A stretch of 22,600 nucleotides of DNA from DATKEH01 sp035546355 (lineage in GTDB: Bacteria > Acidobacteriota > Thermoanaerobaculia > Multivoradales > JAIOJS01), in the NCBI GenBank assembly GCA_035546355.1, contig DATKEH010000010.1, forward strand, positions 1 through 22,600, written 5' to 3'. Below the pieces are notes generated by a model. That model was not told the DNA's origin. It worked only from the letters and a program-made list of their open reading frames with translations, and made no database searches. Positions 7,621 to 14,062 of this stretch are shown here, in pieces (position 1 is the stretch's first letter; each line of letters begins with the position of its first letter). Both the position numbers and the translations under genes were made by a program.

Positions 7621-8048
7621 GCGGTCGAGATGCGCGAGGATCGTGCGGATGACGGCGGGTTCGACGATGAACGCCAGGATGCGCGGTGGTGCAGACCACG
7701 GCGACACGTTGGCCTGGCACCCGCACGTGCACGCCATCGCCTCGCGCGGGGGTTGGGATCTCCAAGGCCGCTGGACGCCCCTGCCGTTCGTCGATACAGC
7801 CGCCGCCGAGCGGCTGTTTCGTCATCGGGTGCTGCGACTGCTGAGCGCCGAGCGTCTGTTTCCCCAGGAGCGCGTGACTTCCTTGCCCGTCTGCTGCAGC
7901 ACGTGCCGGCGCCCCGGCTGCACCAGGTGCGCGTGCTGCCCACAGCCTCGCTGTGCTCTGGCGGCTACGCCGCTCGCCGCTCCGCGGCGCCTGCGGGTCC
8001 CGACTAATGGCCACTACTCCAATGTCGCTCGAGCCAAGCGCGCTGCCG
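7621..8048. mobile_element. Decayed IS91-family element, copy C, with head-to-head internal inversion
   Basis: Two pieces of the same transposase lie in opposite orientations. On the minus strand, 7686-7621 encodes the C-terminal stretch ILAFIVEPAVIRTILAHLDR. On the plus strand, from about 7681, the catalytic core HGDTLAWHPHVHAI is followed by FRHRVLRLLSAERLFPQER. A deletion near 7875 then joins it to the LARLLQHVPAPRLHQVR region in another frame. The 24-residue insert and (G)HYSNVARAKRAA follow, with an extra base at about 8005 creating a stop. The two orientations meet at a short shared GCGC at about 7681-7686. The copy is inactive. Confidence 0.8.
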
Positions 8049-8102
8049 GCGCGGGCCGAGATCGCGGCGCGAACGGAGATCCTCGTGGAGGCGGCCGGCT
8101 GA
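8049..8102 (+). pseudogene. Possible 3' end of a plus-strand gene beheaded by IS91 copy C
   Basis: Directly after the IS91 homology ends, the plus strand is open and reads ARAEIAARTEILVEAAG followed by TGA at 8100-8102. The composition looks like a natural helical C-terminus, but the fragment is too short to assign to a family. It may equally be chance coding potential in GC-rich DNA. Confidence 0.25.
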
Positions 8103-8105
8103 CCG

Positions 8106-10520
8106 CTAGCGGTAGAAGATCGGGTACTTCCGCGGCTCGCTGTCGTGCATCAGCGAGTAGACGGCGTCGAAGACGTCCTCGCGGTTGGGCTTGCTGAAGT
8201 AGTCGCCGTCCGAGCCGTACGGCGGGCGATGGGCGGCGGCCGCCAGCGTGCGCGGGGCGGCGTCGAGCCACCAGAAGGCCCCCTGGCCCTCGAGCACCTG
8301 CTGCGCCATGTAGGCGGTGGCGCCACCGGGGACGTCCTCGTCGAGGAACACCACCCGGTGGGTGCGCCTGATCGACTCGCCGATCGCTCCCGCCCGGTCG
8401 AAGGGGAGCAGCGTCTGCACGTCGACGACCTCGGCCTCGACCCCGCAGCTCGCCAGCAGCTCCGCCGCCTCCAGCGCGATGCGGCAGCAGGCGCCGTAGG
8501 TCACCACCGTCACGTCGCGCCCCGGCCGCAGCACCGCCGGGACCCCCAGCGGCACGGCCATGTCGGCGACGTTGTCGGGCAGCCGCTCCTTGACCCGGTA
8601 GCCGTTGAGCACCTCGACGACGATCCCCGGGTCGTCCGACTGCAAGAGCGTGTTGTACATCCCGGCGGCGCGGGTCATGTCACGCGGCACGCACAGCCAT
8701 ACCCCGCGGACCAGGCCGAGGATGCCGGCCATCGGCGACCCGGAGTGCCAGATCCCCTCCAGGCGATGGCCGCGGGTGCGGACGATCACCGGCGCGCGCT
8801 GGATGCCGGCGGTGCGGTAGCGCAGCGTCGCCAGGTCGTCGGAGACGATCTGCAGGGCGTAGAGGAGATAATCGAGGTACTGGATCTCGGCGATCGGCCG
8901 CAGGCCGCGCATCGCCATGCCGATGGCCTGGCCGAGGATCGTGGTCTCGCGAATGCCGGTGTCGGAGACGCGCAGCGCCCCGTGCTTCTCCTGCAGCCCG
9001 GCCATCCCCTGGTTGACGTCCCCCAGCCGCCCCACGTCCTCGCCGAAGGCCACCAGCTGCGGATGGCGGGCGAGGGCGGCGTCGAAGCAGGCGTTGAGCA
9101 CCTCGAAGCCGTTGACGGTGGGCGACTCAGGGGAGAACGCCGGCTCCACCGGCGCGACGTTGAGGGCCGAGCGCGCCGTCTCGCTGTACAGGTGGCTGTG
9201 GTAGCGGCGATCGTTGGCCTCCTGTTGCCGGCGTCGCCACGCCACCAGCCGCTGCCGCGCCGGCGTATCCTCCTCCCGCACCAGCACCAGCGCCTCGTGG
9301 GCAGCGGCGTGCAGTTGCCGTCGCAGCACCGTCTGTTGCCGCTCCACCGCGCGCGCCAGCCGCCGCAGCGGCCGCTCCCCCTCGCTCCCCTCGGCGACAG
9401 CGGCGAGCAGCTCCAGCAGCTCCCCGCGCTCCTCCCGCAGCGGCCCCTGGAAGGCGCGCCAGGCGCGCTCCTGCGCCGCGCGGACCTCCGTCCGCTCCTC
9501 CTCCTCGAGGGCGTCCAGCTCCTCCGCGGCGGCCACGCCCTGGGCGAGGATCCACTGCCGCAGCCTGGCGACGCAGTCGTGCTCGGCTTCCCACGCCAGC
9601 CGCTCGGGGCTCTTGTAGCGCTCCTGGCTGCCCGAGGTCGAGTGCCCCTGGGGCTGAGTCATCTCCACCACGTGGACGATGGCGGGGACGTGCTCGAGGC
9701 GCACGATCTCGGCGGCGTTGAGGTAGGTCTCGCACAGGGCGGGGTAGTCCCACCCCCGCACCGTATAGACGTCGAGCCCGGCCTCGCTCCCCGGCGCCCG
9801 CTGGAATCCCCGCAGCAGCTCCGACAGGTTCCCCTTGGTGAGCTGCTCTTCGTTGGGGACCGAGATGCCGTATCCGTCGTCCCACACCGACAGCAGCATC
9901 GGCGAGCGCAGCACCCCGACGGCGTTGATCGACTCCCAGAACATGCCCTCGGCGCAGCTGGCGTTGCCGATGGTGCCGAAGGCCACCTCGCCGCCGTGGC
10001 GCGAGAAGATGCCGAGGGACTCCAGCCCGGGCAGCTCCCGGTACAGCCGCGAGGCGTAGGCGAGGCCCACCAGACGCGGCATCTGCGATCCCGTCGGCGA
10101 CAGGTCGGCCGAGGAGTTGTAGCGCTCGGCCTGGTCGACCCAGGCTCCGTCCGCTGCCACCAGCGGGGTGGCGAAGTGGGCGTTCATCTGCCGGCCGGCG
10201 GAGTGGGGGTCGTTCTCGGAGTCGGCGTAGAGCTGGGAGAAGAGCTCCTCCACCGACAGCAGCCCGAGGGCCATCATCAACGTCTGGTCGCGGTAGTAGC
10301 CGGCGCGGAAGTCCCCCTTGCGGAAGGCGCGGGCCATGGCCAGCTGCGCCACCTCCTTGCCGTCGCCGAAGATGCCGAACTTGGCCTTGCCGGTGAGCAC
10401 CTCGCGCCGCCCGAGCAGGCTCGCCTGGCGGCTGCGCACCGCCAGCCGGTAGTCGCGCAGGATGCTCTCCCTGCCGAACTCGACGCTCTGCTCGCGGGGG
10501 CTCTCGGGAGATACCAACAC
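8106..10520 (-). CDS. Fused alpha/beta E1 subunit of a 2-oxoacid (probably branched-chain) dehydrogenase, 804 aa
   Basis: This thiamine-diphosphate enzyme decarboxylates a 2-oxoacid and passes the acyl group to the lipoyl E2 subunit. Residues about 20-320 are the E1-alpha domain. The ThDP region reads GTIGNASCAEGMFWESINA, then WDDGYGIS (213-220): the usual GDG is GNA and the usual NN is DD, as in the fused E1 family of Bacteroidetes. The loop QGHSTSGSQERYKS (291-304) matches the phosphorylation-loop histidine of E1-alpha. A charged helical linker spans about 330-445. Residues about 470-804 are E1-beta, with FGEDVGRLGDVNQGM, GIRETTILGQAIGMA and LDEDVPGGATAYMA. The GTG at 10520 was chosen because CGAGGT lies upstream and a TACCAT hexamer (10542-10547) could be its -10. 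No E2 or E3 gene is in the window. A 12-bp palindrome (8102-8113) spans the stop codon. Confidence 0.9.
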   Translation of the reverse strand: MLVSPESPREQSVEFGRESILRDYRLAVRSRQASLLGRREVLTGKAKFGIFGDGKEVAQLAMARAFRKGDFRAGYYRDQTLMMALGLLSVEELFSQLYADSENDPHSAGRQMNAHFATPLVAADGAWVDQAERYNSSADLSPTGSQMPRLVGLAYASRLYRELPGLESLGIFSRHGGEVAFGTIGNASCAEGMFWESINAVGVLRSPMLLSVWDDGYGISVPNEEQLTKGNLSELLRGFQRAPGSEAGLDVYTVRGWDYPALCETYLNAAEIVRLEHVPAIVHVVEMTQPQGHSTSGSQERYKSPERLAWEAEHDCVARLRQWILAQGVAAAEELDALEEEERTEVRAAQERAWRAFQGPLREERGELLELLAAVAEGSEGERPLRRLARAVERQQTVLRRQLHAAAHEALVLVREEDTPARQRLVAWRRRQQEANDRRYHSHLYSETARSALNVAPVEPAFSPESPTVNGFEVLNACFDAALARHPQLVAFGEDVGRLGDVNQGMAGLQEKHGALRVSDTGIRETTILGQAIGMAMRGLRPIAEIQYLDYLLYALQIVSDDLATLRYRTAGIQRAPVIVRTRGHRLEGIWHSGSPMAGILGLVRGVWLCVPRDMTRAAGMYNTLLQSDDPGIVVEVLNGYRVKERLPDNVADMAVPLGVPAVLRPGRDVTVVTYGACCRIALEAAELLASCGVEAEVVDVQTLLPFDRAGAIGESIRRTHRVVFLDEDVPGGATAYMAQQVLEGQGAFWWLDAAPRTLAAAAHRPPYGSDGDYFSKPNREDVFDAVYSLMHDSEPRKYPIFYR

Positions 10521-10541
10521 TCGGGGACCTCGAAACGCGGG

Positions 10542-10547
10542 ATGGTA
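10542..10547 (-). promoter_or_regulatory. Candidate -10 hexamer for the fused E1 gene
   Basis: TACCAT on the minus strand, 21 bases before the GTG start. No clear -35 partner is seen. It matches the TATCAT-type hexamers before other genes here. Confidence 0.35.
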
Positions 10548-10596
10548 CCACGGGCGTCGCCGCTCGGTATGTCGGGCTCGACGCCCCCACCCGCAT

Positions 10597-12207
10597 TCAG
10601 CCCGCGAGGGCCTGGCGGACCCTGGCCGCCAGGTCGTCGGCGGTGAACGGCTTCTGCAGGAAGTGATCGCCGCCCGCCAGCTCACGGAGCCCCGGCGCGC
10701 TCTCCTGGCTGTAGCCGGACATGAAGACCACCGGCAGGCCGGGGGCGGTACGCCGTAGCGCAGCCGCCAGCCGCCTGCCATCCATGTCCGCCATCACCAC
10801 GTCGGTGACCAGCAGGTCGAAGCGCTCCGCCGCCGCCGCCACCGCCAGCGCCTCGGCACCCGAGGCCGCCACGACGACACGATAGCCCTGCCGCCGCAGC
10901 AGCCGGCTCACCAGCTCTCGCACCGCCGGCTCGTCCTCGGCTACCAGCACCCTCTCGCCGCCCGCTGCGGCGGGCGCCGCCGCCGGCACCTGGTGCCCCG
11001 TCGGCGACGCCTCCGGCGCCTCGATGCGCGGCAGGTAGATCTTGAAGGTGGTCCCCTTCCCGGGCTCGCTGTACACCCAGATCGCGCCCTCGCTCTGGGT
11101 GATGAAGCCGTAGGCCATCGACAGCCCCAGGCCGGTGCCCTTGCCGCTCTCCTTGGTGGTGAAGAAGGGCTCGAAGATCCGCTTGCGGGTGGCGGCATCC
11201 ATGCCGATCCCGGTATCGCTAACCGCCAGCACCACGTGCGGCCCCGGGCGCACTCCGGCGTGCAGGCGCGCCAGCTCCTCGTCGACCTGCACGCCGCTGG
11301 TCTCGATGGTCAAGCGGCCGCCGTCGGGCATGGCGTCGCGGGCGTTGACCGCCATGTTGAGGAGCACCTGCTGCAGCTGCATGCGATCGACCCGCACGCG
11401 ACCGGCCTCCGGCGACAGGCGCGTCAGCAGCCGGACGTCGTCACCGACCAGCCGTTCCAGCATCGCCTCGACCTCGCGCACCACGTCGTTGGCGTCGATC
11501 ACTTCCGGCTGCAGGACCTGCTTGCGGCTGAAGGCCAGCAGCTGGCGGGTGAGGCGCGCGGCCCGCTCCGCGGCGCGGCGGATCTCGCCCAGGTCGTCGG
11601 CCACCGAGTGGCCCTGCTGCAGCCGGCGGGAGGCCAGGTCGCAGTAGCCGGTGATGGCGGTGAGCAGATTGTTGAAGTCGTGCGCCATCCCGCCGGCGAG
11701 GCGCCCCACGGCCTCCATCTTTTGCGCCTGCACCAACTCCTCCTCGAGCTGACGCCGTGCCGTCACGTCGTGGAGCACGGCGACCGTGGCCTGCCTGCCG
11801 GCGAAACGGATGGTGTGCGAATGGACCTCGACCGCCAGCACCCGGCCGTCGTGCCGCAGGTGCCGCCACACCTTGCCTCGAGGTCGCTCCTCGGGGGGCG
11901 CCTGCAGGTACGCCAACAGGGCCGGCACGTCCTCCGGCGGTCGCAGCTCGACGATCGAGCGCCCGACCAGCTCGCCGGGGGAACACGCGAAGTGCGCGTG
12001 GGCCGCAGCGTTGGCCGCCAGCACCTCGAAGGTCTCGGAGTCGAACACCAGGAGCGGTTGCGGATTCGCCTCGAAAAGGAGCCGGTAGCGCTCTTCGCTG
12101 GCGCGGGCGCGGGCCGCCAGCTCGCCGACGCTCTCGGAGCCGCTCGCAGGGGGGCGCCGCCGCCGGCTCTTGCGGGCAGGGTCGTGGTCGCTGGCGTCGT
12201 CCCTCAT
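10597..12207 (-). CDS. PAS hybrid histidine kinase with C-terminal receiver, 536 aa
   Basis: This is a cytoplasmic sensor kinase with no membrane segment. Residues about 36-150 form a PAS domain (SEERYRLLFEANPQPLLVFD...ELVGRSIVEL). Residues about 160-235 are the dimerisation/phosphoacceptor region with the H-box AHDFNNLLTAITGY (His176). Residues about 245-395 are the ATPase domain: N-box LLNMAVNARDAMPDGG, G1 DTGIGM (331), F-box FEPFFTTK and G2 GTGLGLSMAYG. Residues about 418-534 are a receiver domain with acidic pair ED (424-425), phosphoacceptor Asp469 in VTDVVM, Ser497 and Lys519 in QKPF. HDFNN-type kinases often end in such a receiver. The ATG at 12207 was chosen as the first codon before the arginine-rich lead-in, and an earlier start is possible. 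It is divergent from the sigma factor at 12365, and its stop is 76 bases before the E1 gene. Its stimulus and output are unknown. Confidence 0.88.
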   Translation of the reverse strand: MRDDASDHDPARKSRRRRPPASGSESVGELAARARASEERYRLLFEANPQPLLVFDSETFEVLAANAAAHAHFACSPGELVGRSIVELRPPEDVPALLAYLQAPPEERPRGKVWRHLRHDGRVLAVEVHSHTIRFAGRQATVAVLHDVTARRQLEEELVQAQKMEAVGRLAGGMAHDFNNLLTAITGYCDLASRRLQQGHSVADDLGEIRRAAERAARLTRQLLAFSRKQVLQPEVIDANDVVREVEAMLERLVGDDVRLLTRLSPEAGRVRVDRMQLQQVLLNMAVNARDAMPDGGRLTIETSGVQVDEELARLHAGVRPGPHVVLAVSDTGIGMDAATRKRIFEPFFTTKESGKGTGLGLSMAYGFITQSEGAIWVYSEPGKGTTFKIYLPRIEAPEASPTGHQVPAAAPAAAGGERVLVAEDEPAVRELVSRLLRRQGYRVVVAASGAEALAVAAAAERFDLLVTDVVMADMDGRRLAAALRRTAPGLPVVFMSGYSQESAPGLRELAGGDHFLQKPFTADDLAARVRQALAG

Positions 12208-12352
12208 CTCGGCATGCGGCCGCCGATCCTGCGGCAGCTCTCCAATGTCTAGACGACCGCGGCGACGAATTTTCCCCTCGCCGCCGGCGCAGCCTCGAGA
12301 CCGGCCCGGGGCGAGGAGGGCGACCGATGCTTGCGGCCCCACCGGCGTGTCC

Positions 12353-12358
12353 TAAGAT
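12353..12358 (+). promoter_or_regulatory. Candidate promoter of the sigma-factor gene
   Basis: TTGCGG (12331-12336), a 16-base spacer and TAAGAT (12353-12358) end six bases before the ATG at 12365. If this is the -10 element, transcription would start at or next to the start codon, giving a leaderless message. No Shine-Dalgarno sequence is visible, which fits. Confidence 0.4.
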
Positions 12359-12364
12359 ACGGCC

Positions 12365-13252
12365 ATGGGGAGGGACCCGTCTCGCAGCTCGCCCCGCGAG
12401 CTGTTCCTGGCCAACCTCGACGTCCTGCGCGACGTCGTCGACTTCGTCTGCCGGCGCTATCGGCTCGGCGAGCAGGAGGCGGAGGAGCTCGACGCCTTCG
12501 TCAAGGAGCGGCTGGTAGAGACCGACTACGCGGCGCTGCGCAAGTACCGGGGCGAGAGCGCGCTGCGCACCTACCTGAGCACCGTCGTGCACCGCCTGTT
12601 TTTCGACTTCCGCAACACGCGGTGGGGGCGCTGGCGGCCGTCGCTGGCGGCGATCCGGCTGGGGACCGCCGCCGTCGAGCTCGAGCGGCTGCTCTGCCGG
12701 GATGGCCACAGCTTCGACCAAGCGTGGCGCATCCTCGTCGGGGAGCACGATTTTCGCGGCTCACGGGAGGAGCTGCGGCGGATCGCCGATCGGCTGCCCA
12801 AACGGGAGCCGCCGACGCGACAGGTGGAGCTCTCGCAGGCGCCGCCCGAAGCCCTGGCGATCCCACCCCACTCCTACGAGCCCTGGCGGGACGAGAGTCA
12901 GCAGGTCGTGCAGCGGGCCTTCGCCGCCGCCTTCGCCTCGCTGGGCGCCGAGGATCGGATGATCCTCGAGCTCCGCTTCGAGACCGACCTGAGCGTCGCC
13001 GACGTGTCGCGCGCCCTCGCCCTGCCGCAGAGGGGCCTCTACCGGCGGGTACGGCGGGTGCTGCGCAAGCTGCGCCGTGAGATGGCGGCACGGGGCGTTC
13101 ACCGGGTCGACGTCAAGGCGCTGTTGGAGGCACCGCTCGAGCTCGCCCTCGAGTTCGGCCCCGACGCTGCGGAGGGGAGCGGCGGCGAGGGAGAGGGGGC
13201 GGCGACGGCCGAGGCTACGAAACCACCCGGTCGCCGCCGCAGTAGACGTTGA
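12365..13252 (+). CDS. ECF-like RNA polymerase sigma factor, 295 aa
   Basis: Residues about 15-92 resemble sigma region 2. The key segment is YRGESALRTYLSTVVHRLFF, then DFRNTRWGRWRPS: the RGES..RTYL..V..R...D..R pattern that binds core polymerase and the -10 element. A long linker (about 95-178) follows. Residues about 183-240 are region 4, with LGAEDRMILELRFETDLSVA and a helix-turn-helix ending LYRRVRRVLRKLRREM that would contact the -35 element. The C-terminal 55 residues are an extension ending in a basic RRRSRR tail. At 295 residues it is longer than a typical 180-200 residue ECF factor. No anti-sigma gene is adjacent; the nearest neighbour is the divergent hybrid kinase. The 3' end overlaps the convergent fdhD gene by 38 bases. 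Confidence 0.8.
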   Translation: MGRDPSRSSPRELFLANLDVLRDVVDFVCRRYRLGEQEAEELDAFVKERLVETDYAALRKYRGESALRTYLSTVVHRLFFDFRNTRWGRWRPSLAAIRLGTAAVELERLLCRDGHSFDQAWRILVGEHDFRGSREELRRIADRLPKREPPTRQVELSQAPPEALAIPPHSYEPWRDESQQVVQRAFAAAFASLGAEDRMILELRFETDLSVADVSRALALPQRGLYRRVRRVLRKLRREMAARGVHRVDVKALLEAPLELALEFGPDAAEGSGGEGEGAATAEATKPPGRRRSRR

Positions 13253-14057
13253 GGCGCCCCGGGCGCAGGAATCCGGCCACGGTCATCCCACCCCGGGAGG
13301 CCAGACGCAGCGCCAGCGAGGTGGGAGCGCCGACGGCGGCGAGCAGCGGCACGCCGCCGCGGAGGGCCTTCTGCACGATCTCGAACCCGATGCGCCCGCT
13401 GACCACCAGGATCGACTCCCCCGCCGGCAGTCGGCGGTCCAACAGCAGGCTGCCGACGACCTTGTCGACCGCGTTGTGGCGCCCGACGTCCTCGCGCAGC
13501 AGCAGCAGCTCGCCGTCGGGGTCGAACAGCGCCGCGGCATGGATGCCGCCGGTGCGCGCGAAGAGCCGCTGACCGGCGCGCATCGCCGCCGGCAGCCCGC
13601 CGAGCAGGGAGGCCGCGACCCGCGGCCCCGGCGGCGGGGCGGGGAAGCCCATCGCCAGCACGGTGTCGATCGCCGCCTTGCCGCACACGCCGCAGGCCGA
13701 GCTGGCCAGCAGCGAGCGGCGGCTCGCCGCCGCAGCCCCGGCGGCGGCGGGGCCGAGCCTGGCGTCGATACGCGCCTCCAGCGGGCGCTCGGGGTCGCGC
13801 ACCTCCTCCAGCCCGAGGAGGTCGTCGGCGCTGGCGATCAATCCCTCCGCGTAGAGCAGCCCCGCCGCGAGCTCACGGTCGTGGCCGGGGGTGCGCATGG
13901 TGACGGTGAACGGCTCGGCGGAGTCCGCGGCGGCAGCGGCGACCCGGATCTCCAGCGGCTCCTCGACGACGACGCAATCCTCCAGCCGCTCCCCCCCTCC
14001 CTCGCCGAGGAAGGTGGTCGGCCACAGCTCGACGGCGGGGTCGGGCTGCCTCGACAC
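13215..14057 (-). CDS. fdhD: FdhD, formate dehydrogenase accessory sulfurtransferase, 280 aa
   Basis: FdhD transfers sulfur from a cysteine desulfurase to the molybdenum cofactor so that formate dehydrogenase becomes active. The sequence shows the family motifs: SSACGVCGKAA, with the two functional cysteines at residues 122 and 125 (compare Cys121 and Cys124 in E. coli), RTGGIHAAALF, REDVGRHNAVDKVVG, SGRIGFEIVQKAL, and GAPTSLALRLASRGGMTVAG near the C-terminus. Length is normal. The GTG at 14057 was chosen because it lies five bases after the stop of the upstream aldehyde dehydrogenase and has AGGG just before it; the open frame further upstream is the dehydrogenase read in another frame. No formate dehydrogenase subunit gene is in the window, so the partner must be elsewhere. 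Confidence 0.92.
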   Translation of the reverse strand: MSRQPDPAVELWPTTFLGEGGGERLEDCVVVEEPLEIRVAAAAADSAEPFTVTMRTPGHDRELAAGLLYAEGLIASADDLLGLEEVRDPERPLEARIDARLGPAAAGAAAASRRSLLASSACGVCGKAAIDTVLAMGFPAPPPGPRVAASLLGGLPAAMRAGQRLFARTGGIHAAALFDPDGELLLLREDVGRHNAVDKVVGSLLLDRRLPAGESILVVSGRIGFEIVQKALRGGVPLLAAVGAPTSLALRLASRGGMTVAGFLRPGRLNVYCGGDRVVS

Positions 14058-14062
14058 GCGCC

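Noticed and set aside
8102..8113. 12-bp palindrome across the E1 stop codon (ACCGCTAGCGGT)
   Set aside because: Perfect but short. It is plausible by chance in this composition and has no flanking T-run.
8145..10646. 833-residue plus-strand open frame opposite the fused E1 gene
   Set aside because: It is the antisense of a well-supported enzyme. The translation is rich in His, Arg, Gly and Val with no domain motifs, the usual shadow in GC-rich DNA.
8106..10781. Upstream start at 10781 for the fused E1 protein
   Set aside because: It would run through the end of the kinase gene in another frame and adds no conserved sequence. The GTG at 10520 has a ribosome site.
10993..12252. 419-residue plus-strand open frame opposite the histidine kinase
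   Set aside because: Antisense shadow. The minus-strand frame has all kinase motifs.
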